Notes: a model not told the origin generated them from the sequence alone. Shown: positions 39,138 to 48,467, counted from the stretch's first letter. The stretch: 64,000 bases of DNA from Antarcticimicrobium sp040365005 (GCF_040365005.1 NZ_BAABWV010000008.1:119952-183951), one strand, 5' to 3'. Numbers and translations: made by a program.

Positions 39138-39198
39138 CGGGTTTGCTCTGGACCCTCCGCCGCGCGGCACATAGGGTCGCGCGCCAGAGGAGACAGGG

Positions 39199-39810
39199 AT
39201 GCGAACCGGATTTCCGCCCGCCGCGCGGGGCCAGTCTGTCGGGCTATTGGGCGGGTCGTTCGATCCGGCCCACGCGGGGCATGTGCATATCACCCACGAG
39301 GCGCTGCGGCGCTTCGGGCTGGACCGGCTGTGGTGGCTGGTCAGCCCCGGCAACCCGTTGAAGGCGCATGGTCCGGCCCCGATCGACGACCGGATGGCGC
39401 GGGCGCGGGCGCTGATGCGCCATCCCCGGGTGACGGTGACCGATATCGAGACGCGGCTGGGCACGCGGGCCACCGCCGACACCTTGGCGGCGCTGCGGGC
39501 GGCCTATCCGGGGGTGCGTTTCGTCTGGCTGATGGGGGCCGACAACCTGGCGCAGTTCCACCGCTGGCAGAACTGGGAGACGATCATGCAGACGGTACCG
39601 CTGGGGGTGCTGGCGCGGCCGGGCGACCGGATCTCGGCGCGGATGTCGCCGGCGGCGCAAATCTATCGCCGGTTTCGGTTGCCGGGGCAGGCGAGCCGGT
39701 TGTTGGCCCGGGCGCAGGCACCGGCCTGGTGTTTCGTCAACGTGCCGATGGTGGACGTGAGTTCCTCGGTAATCCGCGCCAACGGCGGCTGGCGGCACGG
39801 GGGCGCGTGA
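39199..39810 (+). CDS. nadD: nicotinate-nucleotide adenylyltransferase
   Basis: 203 residues. The nucleotidyltransferase motif is GLLGGSFDPAHAGHVHI, with WWLVSPGNPLK for the substrate and the C-terminal VSSSVIRANG (ISSTxIR type) that binds ATP. It makes deamido-NAD, the substrate of NadE encoded 17 kb away. ATG 39199 follows GAGGAGACAGGG. Confidence 0.96.
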   Translation: MRTGFPPAARGQSVGLLGGSFDPAHAGHVHITHEALRRFGLDRLWWLVSPGNPLKAHGPAPIDDRMARARALMRHPRVTVTDIETRLGTRATADTLAALRAAYPGVRFVWLMGADNLAQFHRWQNWETIMQTVPLGVLARPGDRISARMSPAAQIYRRFRLPGQASRLLARAQAPAWCFVNVPMVDVSSSVIRANGGWRHGGA

Positions 39811-39896
39811 CCTGTGGCGTTGCCGTGTCGCATGGTCGCTGAATTTCCCGAATTCCGCCGCTTGCCTGCCGGTAAGAGCTGCGATTTGATGACCGC

Positions 39897-39936
39897 ATGA
39901 GTATCAGGGTTTCACGATGAGTATCAGGGTTTCACG
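39897..39936 (+). repeat. 20-bp tandem duplication across a start codon
   Basis: ATGAGTATCAGGGTTTCACG occurs twice in perfect tandem. The second copy provides the PBP4 start. The first copy encodes MSIRVSR and then TGA, which overlaps the second ATG (ATGA). Since 20 is not a multiple of 3, the first copy is a 7-codon upstream frame. Confidence 0.9.
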
Positions 39937-41413
39937 GCGTTGGGTTTTGGCGGGGCTGGGCGCGGCGGCGGTCCCGGGATTGGGTTCGGGCGTGGCGCAG
40001 GCCGGGCCGCCGGCGGCCTCGTTGCGGCCCCGGATGCGGGTGGCGGGATTTGCCTCGGGCGGGGCCGAGTCGCTGATTGCGCGGTTCGGCCTGCCCGGGG
40101 ACGTGGCCTGTTCGGTGGCCGACGTGAGCAGCGGCAAGCGGCTGGAGTCGATCCACGGCGCGGCGGGGATGCCGCCGGCCAGCGTGGCCAAGATCGTGAC
40201 CTCGCTTTACGCGCTGGACCGGTTGGGGTCCGGGCATCGGTTCATCACCCGTGTCATCGCGACGGGGCCGGTGAACAATGGCGTGTTGCAGGGGGATCTG
40301 ATCCTGGCCGGGGGCGGCGATCCGACGCTGGACACTGACGCGCTGGCCGACATGGCGGCCCGGATGAAGCGCGCGGGCATCCGCGAGGTGCGCGGGCAGT
40401 TCCGGGTTTACGAGGGCGCGCTGCCCTATGCGCGCAGCATCGACGGCAGCCAGCCCGCCCACCTGGGCTATAGCCCGGCGGTGTCGGGAATCGCGTTGAA
40501 TTTCAACCGGGTGCATTTCCAGTGGACGCGCGGTGCCGAGGGGTACGCGGTGGCGATGGACGCGCGCAGCGACCGCTATCGCCCGGATGTGACGATGGCG
40601 CGGATGCGCGTCGCGAAGCGGAGTTTGCCGGTCTATACCTATCGGGATCACAACGGCATCGACGACTGGACCGTGGCCAGCGGCGCGCTGGGCAAGGGCG
40701 GGTCGCGCTGGTTGCCGGTGCGCCGGCCGGCGCTTTATGCCGGCGACGTGTTCCGCACCATGGCGCGGGCGCATGGCATCACGCTGCGCCCGGCGGTGGT
40801 GACGGACCGGCTGCCCGGCGGCACCGAGGTCGCGCGCCAGACCAGCGCGCCGCTGCGCGAGATCCTGCGGCTGATGCTGAAGTATTCCAACAACCTGACC
40901 GCTGAGATGGTGGGGATGAGCGCCAGCGCCGCCGGGGGCGCGGCGCCGCGCTCGCTGCGGGCGTCGGCCGAGGAAATGAGCCGCTGGGCCGGGCGGACGC
41001 TGGGCATGGGGCAGACCCGGATGGTCGATCACTCGGGGCTGAGCGATGCCTCGCGGATGACGCCGGACGACCTCGTGACGGCGCTGGTGGCGGTGCGGAA
41101 GACCGGGGTCCTGCGCCCCTTGCTCAAGCCGTTCCCGATGCGCGATGCGCGCGGCAAGTTGATCAAGAACCACCCGATCCGGGTCGATGCAAAGACCGGG
41201 ACGTTGAATTTCGTTTCCGGGCTGGGCGGTTTCCTGACCGCGCCGGACGGCACCGAGCTGGCCTTTGCGATCTTTACCGCCGACCTGCGGCATCGGGCGC
41301 GCAGCAAGAAGGCGCAGGACGAGGTGCCGCAGGGCGCGCGGCCGTGGAACCGCAAGTCGAAGCAGCTTCAGCAGAAGCTGATCGAGCATTGGGGCGCGGT
41401 CTACCGGGGGTGA
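39917..41413 (+). CDS. dacB: D-alanyl-D-alanine carboxypeptidase/endopeptidase (PBP4, S13 family)
   Basis: 498 residues. A twin-arginine-type signal (VSRRWVLAGLGAAAVPGLGSG) directs export. S13 motifs are SxxK in PPASVAKIVTSLYAL, SxN in KYSNNLTAEM, and KTG in DAKTGTLNFVSG. It trims or cleaves peptidoglycan cross-bridges in the periplasm. The start is duplicated: a 7-codon frame ends on this ATG, so initiation may be coupled. Tandem palindromic repeats follow the gene. Confidence 0.92.
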   Translation: MSIRVSRRWVLAGLGAAAVPGLGSGVAQAGPPAASLRPRMRVAGFASGGAESLIARFGLPGDVACSVADVSSGKRLESIHGAAGMPPASVAKIVTSLYALDRLGSGHRFITRVIATGPVNNGVLQGDLILAGGGDPTLDTDALADMAARMKRAGIREVRGQFRVYEGALPYARSIDGSQPAHLGYSPAVSGIALNFNRVHFQWTRGAEGYAVAMDARSDRYRPDVTMARMRVAKRSLPVYTYRDHNGIDDWTVASGALGKGGSRWLPVRRPALYAGDVFRTMARAHGITLRPAVVTDRLPGGTEVARQTSAPLREILRLMLKYSNNLTAEMVGMSASAAGGAAPRSLRASAEEMSRWAGRTLGMGQTRMVDHSGLSDASRMTPDDLVTALVAVRKTGVLRPLLKPFPMRDARGKLIKNHPIRVDAKTGTLNFVSGLGGFLTAPDGTELAFAIFTADLRHRARSKKAQDEVPQGARPWNRKSKQLQQKLIEHWGAVYRG

Positions 41414-41435
41414 GTCGGGTGCCCCGGGGCGCGGA

Positions 41436-41499
41436 GATCCCGGATCAGGTCCGGGATGACAGGGATGCGAAGTGATCCCGGATCGGGTCCGGGATGACA
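41436..41499. repeat. two tandem GATCCCGGAT…ATGACA palindromes
   Basis: Units 41436-41461 and 41474-41499 differ at two positions. Each has a CCCGGA/TCCGGG stem and ends in GGGATGACA, the same end as the REP-like units at 35.6 and 36.3 kb. They lie between convergent dacB and terB-like genes and may help end transcription. Confidence 0.75.
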
Positions 41500-41526
41500 A
41501 CGCCATTTGTGTCCTCGGGGATCGGC

Positions 41527-41949
41527 TCAGGTCAGGTGGCGGGCGCGGGCGCCGCGTTCGATGGCGGCGGCGTGCAGCCGGTCGAGGTCCAGTTCGTAGC
41601 GGATCTCTTCGAGCAGGCGCAGTTCGGCTGACGCGAGCTTGCCATCGGCGGCGGCCACGTCGCAGGCCAGCGCATAGGCGGTCTCGAACAGGCGCTCGGG
41701 CAGGTCGCCGCGAATGAGGCCGAACAGGGCATCGAGCCCGTCCTCCTGCTCGAACAGGTCGAACACCATCTGGGACATGATGTTCATGCGGTCGATGTCA
41801 TAGCCGGCGAAGACCGGCAGGTTGTTGACGGCAGACTGGATCTTGACCAGTTCGGCGGTGCGGATGTTCTCGTCGGAGGCGGAAACGGCGATCATCAGAG
41901 CGACGAGGCAGTCTTGCGCGCTGAGCACATGTTGGTTTGGGCTGGTCAC
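41527..41949 (-). CDS. TerB-family tellurite-resistance-like protein
   Basis: 140 residues, all-helical. It has the TerB pattern of acidic repeats: LMIAVSASDENIRTAELVKIQ and CDVAAADGKLASAELRLLEEI, where D-x-x-I/L-x-x-x-E likely binds metal. It starts at GTG 41949, with AAGGAG 8 bp upstream. Its role is unknown; stand-alone TerB proteins are not proof of tellurite resistance. It is divergent from lysS across 123 bp. The long open frame upstream is antisense to lysS and rejected. Confidence 0.82.
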   Translation of the reverse strand: MTSPNQHVLSAQDCLVALMIAVSASDENIRTAELVKIQSAVNNLPVFAGYDIDRMNIMSQMVFDLFEQEDGLDALFGLIRGDLPERLFETAYALACDVAAADGKLASAELRLLEEIRYELDLDRLHAAAIERGARARHLT

Positions 41950-42072
41950 GGGGAACGCTCCTTTGGCTTGCGCATGTTGCGGCGCAGAATATTGACGCGC
42001 CGTCGGCAGCACAATAGGTAGCGGCCCATGATCGCGCGCCCAATGCGCGGCGTTGACCCTTCGGAGAATGAT

Positions 42073-43647
42073 ATGTCGGAATTGCGCGAAGCCGCCCTGC
42101 AATCGAAAGCCTGGCCTTTTGAAGAAGCGCGCCGCGTTCTCAAACGCTATCAGAAGGTGCCGCCGGAAAAGGGATACGTGCTGTTCGAGACCGGCTACGG
42201 GCCGTCGGGGCTGCCGCACATCGGCACCTTCGGCGAGGTGCTGCGCACCACGATGATCCGCCGCGCCTTCGAGGCGATCAGCGACATTCCCACCAAGATG
42301 ATCTGCTTTTCCGACGACTTGGACGGGATGCGCAAGGTGCCGGGCAACGTGCCGGACCAGGAGATGCTGAAAGAGCATCTGCAAAAGCCGCTGACCAGCG
42401 TGCCGGACCCGTTCGGCACCCATGACAGTTTCGGCGCGCATAACAACGCCATGCTGCGCCGGTTCCTCGATACCTTCGGGTTCGAGTACGATTTCTACTC
42501 GGCGACCGAGTTCTATCGCTCGGGGCAGTTCGACGAGGTGCTGAAGCGCGCCGTCGACAAGTACGACGAGGTGATGAAGGTCATGCTGAAATCGCTCCGC
42601 GAGGAGCGGGCGGCGACCTATTCGATCTTCCTGCCGATCCACCCGGAAACCGGCCGCGTGCTTTACGTGCCGATGAAAGAGGTGAACAAGGAAGACTATA
42701 CCATCACCTTTGACGACGAGGACGGCAAGGAATGGACCCTTCCGGTCACCGGCGGCAACGTCAAGCTGCAGTGGAAGCCCGATTTCGGCGCCCGCTGGGC
42801 GGCGCTGGGCGTGGATTTCGAGATGTACGGCAAGGACCATTCGACCAACACGCCGATCTATGACCGGATCTGCGAGATCCTGGGCCAGCGCAAGCCGGAG
42901 CATTTCACCTATGAGCTGTTCCTGGACGAGAACGGGCAGAAGATCTCGAAAAGCTCGGGCAACGGGATCAGCATCGACGAATGGCTGAGCTATGCCAGCA
43001 CCGAGAGCCTGTCGTATTTCATGTACCTCAAGCCGAAGACGGCCAAGCGGCTGTATTTCGACGTGATCCCGAAGGCGGTGGACGAATATCACCAGCAGTT
43101 GCGCGCCTATGCCGGGCAGGACATGAAGGCGCGGCTGAACAACCCGGTGTGGCATATCCACGGCGGCGCGGTGCCGGAATCGACGCTGGTGGTGCCCTTT
43201 GCGATGCTGCTGAACCTGGCCTCGGTGGCCTCGGCGCAGGACAAGGAAACCCTTTGGGGGTTCATCCGCCGCTATGCGCCCGACGCCACGCCCGAGTCGC
43301 ATCCCGACCTCGATGCCGCTGCCGGCTTCGCGGTGAAGTACTACGAGGATTTCGTGCGGCCGACCCGGGTTTACCGCGCACCGAGCGAGGAAGAGCGCGC
43401 GGCGCTGGTGGAATTGCGCGATGCGCTGGTCGCATACGACGGTCCGGTCGAGGACGAGGCGCTGCAATCCATCGTCTATGCCGTGGGTCGCGAGAAGTTC
43501 GACCCTCTGCGGGCCTGGTTCACCGCGCTTTACGAGGTGCTGCTGGGCGCCAGCCAGGGGCCGCGCTTCGGCGGGTTCATCGCGCTCTACGGGATCGACG
43601 AGACCGTGGCGCTGATCGACAAGGCCCTGGCGGGCGAGCTGGCCTGA
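42073..43647 (+). CDS. lysS: lysyl-tRNA synthetase, class I
   Basis: 524 residues. This is the archaeal-type class I enzyme, found in many alphaproteobacteria in place of the common class II form. The HIGH motif is GPSGLPHIGTFGEV and KMSKS is KISKSSGNG. The C-terminal helical part is the anticodon-binding cage. ATG 42073 follows CGGAGAATGAT; an in-frame ATG 15 codons earlier adds non-conserved residues. Confidence 0.95.
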   Translation: MSELREAALQSKAWPFEEARRVLKRYQKVPPEKGYVLFETGYGPSGLPHIGTFGEVLRTTMIRRAFEAISDIPTKMICFSDDLDGMRKVPGNVPDQEMLKEHLQKPLTSVPDPFGTHDSFGAHNNAMLRRFLDTFGFEYDFYSATEFYRSGQFDEVLKRAVDKYDEVMKVMLKSLREERAATYSIFLPIHPETGRVLYVPMKEVNKEDYTITFDDEDGKEWTLPVTGGNVKLQWKPDFGARWAALGVDFEMYGKDHSTNTPIYDRICEILGQRKPEHFTYELFLDENGQKISKSSGNGISIDEWLSYASTESLSYFMYLKPKTAKRLYFDVIPKAVDEYHQQLRAYAGQDMKARLNNPVWHIHGGAVPESTLVVPFAMLLNLASVASAQDKETLWGFIRRYAPDATPESHPDLDAAAGFAVKYYEDFVRPTRVYRAPSEEERAALVELRDALVAYDGPVEDEALQSIVYAVGREKFDPLRAWFTALYEVLLGASQGPRFGGFIALYGIDETVALIDKALAGELA

Positions 43648-43824
43648 GCCAGAGCCGTGGCAGGGCGGGGTGAGGCCCGCCCGCCGTCCCGTTCCCATTC
43701 CCGTTTCATGATGCCCTGAGGCCGGGACCACCGCGCGGTGGTCTCAGCCCCTGTTAACCCCACCCGGATACCCGTTTGCGCCGACCGGAACGGCCCGGCG
43801 CGGGGCGATGGAAAGGGGTATGTC

Positions 43825-46110
43825 ATGAACAAGGCGATTACCGAGGGCGTGGTGCTGATGCCGCCGGCATTTGCGGACGGGCTGGCGCAATGGTCGAGCG
43901 GCAACGGCACGCCCGGCTCGGACAGCTATGACGGGGCGGTGAACGCGGTGCTGGTGGCGGTGGACCAGGATTTCGCCGGCTGCCTCGAGTTGCAGAAGAC
44001 CGTCTCCACGCAAAAGCTGCGCTACAAGGGCAAGACGCCGCTGTTGCCGGGCTGTTACCTGCAGATCACCGTGCGGGTGAAGGCGATGAGCGGGGCGCTG
44101 CCGACGGTGCGTATCGCGGGCTGGGCGGGGGATTCCGGCGACGCGCACGTGGGGGGGGTGACCGAGACGGCGGCGGCCACCACCCTGACCAGCTATGGCG
44201 AGGTGGTGGAGCTGCGTGCCATCGTCGGCACCGGCGATCGCGGCGGCGTCGACATGGTCTGGGGGCCGGTGGCGGAATACGGGCATTTCGGGATCGACCT
44301 GACCGGGGCCAATGGCGGCGTGGTGCGCATCGACGATATCGAGATCACCGATATCACCAGCGTGTTCCTGCGCGACATGCTGAGCCAGGTGGATGTGCGC
44401 GATTACGGCGCGCTGGGCGACGGGGTGAGCGATGACAGCGCCGCCTTTGACGCCGCCGATGCCGATGCGGACGGACGCCGGGTGTTCGTGCCGGCGGGCA
44501 CCTATTTTTGGGCCGACTCCGTGACGCTGGAGTCGGAGGTGGCATTCGAGGGCACGGTGACGATGCCCGACGACAAGATGCTGCTGCTGACCAAGAGCTT
44601 CGACCTGCCCCATTACATAGATGCCTTCGGCGACGAGGAGCTGGCCTTTCGCAAGGCGTTCCAGGCGCTGTTGAACAACGCCGATCATGAGAGCCTGGAC
44701 ATGGGCGGGCGCAAGGTGACCGTGACCGGGCCGATCGACCTGCAGGCGGCGGTGCCGAACAAGGGCAGCTATGCCACCCGCCGGGTGGTGCGCAACGGCC
44801 AGTTGGAGGCCAGCCCGGGCGCGGCATGGGAGACCGAGGTGGTCACCTCGCAGGCGAGCTACAGCCTGTCGGACCCCAAGACGCTGACCGGGGTGAGCAA
44901 CGTGGCCAACGTGCCGGTGGGGGCGCTGGTCGAGGGCGTGGGCGTCGGGCGCGAGGTCTATGTCACGGAAAAGAAGGTCGGTGCGCAGGAGATCACCCTG
45001 AGCAAGCCGCTCTATGACGCGGTGGGTACGCAGAGTTTCACCTTTCGCGGGTTCAAGTACCTGCTGGATTTCAGCGGCTTTACCAAGTTCAGCAAGTTCG
45101 CGCTGTCGGATGTCGAGGTGCAATGCGAGGGGCTGTGCAGCGGTATCCGGCTGGCGGTGACCGGCGTGGCCTTTCACCTGCGCGACTGTTTCATCAGCCG
45201 GCCCAAGGATCGCGGCGTGACCTCGATCGGGTCGGGTTGCCAGGGGATGCTGATCGACCGCTGCCAGTTCCTGTCGGACGAGAACGATCTGGACGTGGAC
45301 GAGCGCAGCAGCATCGCGATCAACGCCAATGCCAACGACGTCAAGCTGCGCAACAACCGGGCCGAGAAGTTCCGCCATTTCGCCGTGCTGGCGGGCAGCA
45401 ACAGCGTGGTGATGGGAAATCACTTCTTTCAGGGCGACGGGGTCTCGGGCGGGGTGCGCACCGCCGGGCTGGTGATGAGCGCGAGCTATTGCAGTTCGAC
45501 CGTCACCAGCAACTATGTCGACAATTGTTTCATCGAGTGGACCAACGAGCACGACCCGACCCCGGATTTCGTCAGCGGCTTTTCGTTCGCCGCGATGAGC
45601 ATCGCCGACAACATCTTTCTTTCGGGCGACGTGGCGCCGTGGTTCAGCTATATCGTCATCAAGCCGCATGGCACCGGGCATTTCCTGAACGGCGTCAACG
45701 TGACCGGCAACATGTTCCGCAGCATCAACGGCACCATCGACCGGGCCGAGCGGGTCGATACCAGTTTCTCGGACCTCGATTACACCCGGTTCAAGAACGT
45801 GACCTTTGCCGGAAATACCTATCACGCGGTCACCTACCAGGCGATGAACCCGCTGCGGCTGCGTCACAGCGAGGGCAGCGCGGCTGCGACCTGGACCGTC
45901 GAGGCGGGCGGCGAGTTGCCGTTCGAGGGGCGTGCGCGCGGGGTCGACGGGATCGTGGCGATGGACGCGATCAAGACCGGCGGCGGCGCGGTGGTGCATG
46001 ATCTGCCCCATGTCCGGCTGGAGCAGGGCGCCAAGGGCGACAAGGTCAAGCTGCTGTGGTCCGAGGCGGTCAAGGGCGAGGTGGCGTTGAGCCTGCGCAT
46101 CGACAGCTGA
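43825..46110 (+). CDS. right-handed beta-helix protein, pectate-lyase superfamily (GH28-related)
   Basis: 761 residues. After a ~190-residue beta-sandwich-like N-terminal domain comes the signature VDVRDYGALGDGVSDDSAAF of pectate-lyase-3/GH28-related proteins (about 191-210). A long parallel beta-helix with Asn ladders follows (NANANDVKLRNNRAEKF, VVMGNHFFQGD, SSTVTSNYVDNCF, VNVTGNMFRSI). There is no signal peptide. Catalytic residues cannot be assigned. Such proteins occur as polysaccharide-acting enzymes or phage tailspikes, and no phage genes are near. ATG 43825 follows GGAAAGGGG. Confidence 0.82.
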   Translation: MNKAITEGVVLMPPAFADGLAQWSSGNGTPGSDSYDGAVNAVLVAVDQDFAGCLELQKTVSTQKLRYKGKTPLLPGCYLQITVRVKAMSGALPTVRIAGWAGDSGDAHVGGVTETAAATTLTSYGEVVELRAIVGTGDRGGVDMVWGPVAEYGHFGIDLTGANGGVVRIDDIEITDITSVFLRDMLSQVDVRDYGALGDGVSDDSAAFDAADADADGRRVFVPAGTYFWADSVTLESEVAFEGTVTMPDDKMLLLTKSFDLPHYIDAFGDEELAFRKAFQALLNNADHESLDMGGRKVTVTGPIDLQAAVPNKGSYATRRVVRNGQLEASPGAAWETEVVTSQASYSLSDPKTLTGVSNVANVPVGALVEGVGVGREVYVTEKKVGAQEITLSKPLYDAVGTQSFTFRGFKYLLDFSGFTKFSKFALSDVEVQCEGLCSGIRLAVTGVAFHLRDCFISRPKDRGVTSIGSGCQGMLIDRCQFLSDENDLDVDERSSIAINANANDVKLRNNRAEKFRHFAVLAGSNSVVMGNHFFQGDGVSGGVRTAGLVMSASYCSSTVTSNYVDNCFIEWTNEHDPTPDFVSGFSFAAMSIADNIFLSGDVAPWFSYIVIKPHGTGHFLNGVNVTGNMFRSINGTIDRAERVDTSFSDLDYTRFKNVTFAGNTYHAVTYQAMNPLRLRHSEGSAAATWTVEAGGELPFEGRARGVDGIVAMDAIKTGGGAVVHDLPHVRLEQGAKGDKVKLLWSEAVKGEVALSLRIDS

Positions 46111-46116
46111 GCGGGG

Positions 46117-46602
46117 TCAGGCGGGCAGGCCCATGTCGGTGGCGGTGAGGCGAAACGCCTTGCCGAAGCCGCCGTTGAGGTGCCCCGCCTGCACCGTGAA
46201 CAGGGCGAAGCTGAAATCGGCGAACCCGATGTAGAGTTTCGCCTTGGGGTGGTCACGCAGGTAATGCGCGGCCAGTGCGTCGTAGCTGTCTTCGCCGTTT
46301 CGGATGAAATGGGCGCGGGCCTGCAGCGTGAGGCGCGGGTGGGTCAGCGGATCGCCCTTGGGGCCCGGTTCCCCCACCATGAGCGAACAGGCGGGATTGC
46401 CGCGCAGCGCCCCGGTATGGGTGGCAAGGTCGGAAACCAGGGTCAGCGGCGTGCCGTCGGGCGCACGGCCAAAGGCGACGCGGCTGACCATCGGCGCGCC
46501 ATCCGCAAGGATCACGGCCAGCGCGGCAAAGCGGGCCTTGGTCAGCAGGGCGCGGGCCATCTCGCGGGCCGCGTCGTCGGTGGGGCGGATCGGGTTGGTC
46601 AT
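46117..46602 (-). CDS. HugZ-like pyridoxamine 5'-phosphate oxidase-family protein
   Basis: 161 residues, split-barrel flavin-binding fold. FAALAVILADGAPMVSRVAFGRAPDGTPLTLVSDLATHTGALRG and CSLMVGEPGPKGDPLTHPRLTLQ match the N-terminal domain of HugZ-type haem oxygenases. The C-terminal haem-iron domain of full-length HugZ is missing, so haem degradation is uncertain. Its stop lies only 6 bp from the convergent beta-helix gene. Confidence 0.85.
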   Translation of the reverse strand: MTNPIRPTDDAAREMARALLTKARFAALAVILADGAPMVSRVAFGRAPDGTPLTLVSDLATHTGALRGNPACSLMVGEPGPKGDPLTHPRLTLQARAHFIRNGEDSYDALAAHYLRDHPKAKLYIGFADFSFALFTVQAGHLNGGFGKAFRLTATDMGLPA

Positions 46603-46642
46603 GGGGCCTGTCTAGGGCGGTCGCGCGGGCCGGGCAAGCCGG

Positions 46643-47308
46643 TCAGAATCGGTGCCAGAGCGCGAGCTTGATGCCGATGGTCTCGCGCCCCGCCGATTTG
46701 CGCTCCAGCCCGATCAGCCAGGTGGCGTAGCGGGGGCGGTCGATCAGCAGCCCCGGCGACAGTGTCCAGGCCAGCGGTTGGCCCGGGATCAGGGCGGTTT
46801 CCACTTGCAGGATCGGGTGGAGGCGACCGGGGGCGGAGAGGCCCAGTGTCGCGTCGAGCTTGTAGATCGGGGTGGGAGTGCCGAGCCGGCGTTCATAGCC
46901 GGCGTCGATGGCGTACCAGCCGCCGCCGCGACGGGTGCGAAAGCTGCGCCCGAGCGAGAGCGTCAGCCGATACATCGGGTTCCACGCCCCGCGCCAGTGG
47001 TGACCGCCGAGCGCGGCCTCGACCGCCAACCGGGTCCGGGCGGCCGGGCGGCTGAGCGGCAGGCGGGCAAACAGCAGCGCATGGCCGGCAATGCCGGGAC
47101 GTTCGTTGACATCGACCCCGAGGGCGAGGCGGGGCGAGAGGCCCAGGTCGGCATAGACCGACAGCTCCTGCCGCGCACCGGGGTCACCCTGCCGCGCGGT
47201 GCCGGAGAGCGCGAGGAATCCGTGGCCGGTCTCGCGCATCCAGGCGCCGGCAGTGGCAGGGGGCGCGGCGCAGAACAGGGCCAACAGCAGCGGGGTCAGG
47301 CGGCGCAT
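46643..47308 (-). CDS. putative outer-membrane beta-barrel protein
   Basis: 221 residues. A signal peptide (RLTPLLLALFCAAPPATAGA) is followed by alternating polar/hydrophobic stretches typical of beta strands (RLAVEAALGG, MYRLTLSLGRSF, GWYAIDAGYERRL). The chain ends in WHRF, the terminal aromatic expected for BAM recognition. No family recognised. It lies 40 bp upstream of the HugZ-like gene on the same strand. Confidence 0.72.
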   Translation of the reverse strand: MRRLTPLLLALFCAAPPATAGAWMRETGHGFLALSGTARQGDPGARQELSVYADLGLSPRLALGVDVNERPGIAGHALLFARLPLSRPAARTRLAVEAALGGHHWRGAWNPMYRLTLSLGRSFRTRRGGGWYAIDAGYERRLGTPTPIYKLDATLGLSAPGRLHPILQVETALIPGQPLAWTLSPGLLIDRPRYATWLIGLERKSAGRETIGIKLALWHRF

Positions 47309-47457
47309 CGCGGGCTCCTTTCCCGGCAGGGTCGGAGAGCAGGGTTAACGAATCGTTATCCGGCCCCGGTCCGGCCCCAGTCTGGCGCCCCATCGGATTT
47401 CCGTTGCGCTGGCGGGCGGCTGCTCTAAGCTGCAATGCAGCAAAAGCGGAGGCCCGG

Positions 47458-48117
47458 ATGGCACATGTGATCACCGTCGCGCAGCAAAAGGGCGGGTCGG
47501 GCAAGACCACGCTGGCGGTCAACCTGGCGGTGGGCTTTGCCCGCGCCGGGAAATCGGTGGCCCTGATGGACACCGATCCGCAGGGCAGCGCCGGGCGCTG
47601 GTTCATGACCCGGCTGGAGGCCTTGGAGGATGGTGCCGGCGGGGCGCTGGCCGCGACGCCGGAGATCAGTTTCTCCACCGCCTCGGCCTGGGGGGTGAGT
47701 TACGAGCTGCGCAAGTTGTCGCAGGCGCATGACATCGTGATCATCGACACCCCGCCCAAGGCAGACAGCGATCTGCGCCCGGCGTTGCGGGCCAGCGACC
47801 TGGCGCTGGTGCCGGTGGCCTCGTCGCATCTGGATCTCTGGGCGGTCGAGATGGTGCTGTATCTCGCCACGCGCGAGGATGTGCCGGCGATGATCGTGAT
47901 GACACGCGCCCGCCCGGGCACGCGTCTGGCCGCCGACGTGGCGGGCAAGGCCGCCGAGCTGGAGGCGGAGGTGGCCGAGGGGGTCATGGCCAATCGCGTC
48001 GTCTATGCCGAGACGCTGGGGCAGGGGCGCGCGGCGCTGGAGGCGCCGAAGGGGCCGGCCCATGACGAGGTGACGCGCCTGGTGCAGGAGGTGCAGACGG
48101 CGCTTGATCGGCTGTGA
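47458..48117 (+). CDS. orphan ParA-family ATPase
   Basis: 219 residues, single-domain ParA/MinD-like. The deviant Walker A is VAQQKGGSGKTTLAVNLA and the switch region VIIDTPPKADSD. There is no N-terminal DNA-binding domain and no parB next to it, unlike the chromosomal parAB. Orphan ParAs position protein complexes or plasmids on the nucleoid or membrane. ATG 47458 follows GCGGAGGCCCG; the frame upstream is not conserved. Confidence 0.9.
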   Translation: MAHVITVAQQKGGSGKTTLAVNLAVGFARAGKSVALMDTDPQGSAGRWFMTRLEALEDGAGGALAATPEISFSTASAWGVSYELRKLSQAHDIVIIDTPPKADSDLRPALRASDLALVPVASSHLDLWAVEMVLYLATREDVPAMIVMTRARPGTRLAADVAGKAAELEAEVAEGVMANRVVYAETLGQGRAALEAPKGPAHDEVTRLVQEVQTALDRL

Positions 48118-48146
48118 TAGGCTGAAGTCGGGACAAGGAGGAGACC

Positions 48147-48467
48147 ATGCCGAGAATTTCCAAGGATGCCAGTGTTCAGACTGTCATCACCACCTTCGAG
48201 ATGACGCCGGGCACCTGCCAGGACCTGCTGGATGCGCTGACCGCGGCCTATGCCGAGTTCATCTCGAGACAGCCCGGGTTCATTGCCGCCGGGCTGCATG
48301 TGAACGACGCCCAGACACGGATCGCTAATTATTCGCAATGGGCGCGGCGCGAGGATTTCCAGGCGATGTTGCGCACCGCGGAGATGCGTCGGCGCAACCG
48401 TGAGATCAACGAGCTGTGCAAGAGCTTCGAGCCGGTGATGTACGAGGTGGCGGCGGCCTTCGGCTGA
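48147..48467 (+). CDS. antibiotic biosynthesis monooxygenase-fold protein
   Basis: 106 residues, ABM ferredoxin-like dimer fold. The pattern TTFEMTPGTCQDLLDALTAAYAEFISRQPGFIAAGLHVN…RIANYSQWARREDFQAML fits small cofactor-free quinol monooxygenases. It lies 29 bp after the ParA gene on the same strand. Substrate unknown. Confidence 0.85.
   Translation: MPRISKDASVQTVITTFEMTPGTCQDLLDALTAAYAEFISRQPGFIAAGLHVNDAQTRIANYSQWARREDFQAMLRTAEMRRRNREINELCKSFEPVMYEVAAAFG

Noticed and set aside
41950..43731. Long upstream extension of the TerB-like frame
   Set aside because: It runs antisense across lysS. The TerB domain begins only after GTG 41949, which has a good Shine-Dalgarno.
43744..46011. 755-codon frame antisense to the beta-helix gene
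   Set aside because: Rich in H, R, P, A typical of antisense reading of GC-rich genes; no Shine-Dalgarno and no motif.
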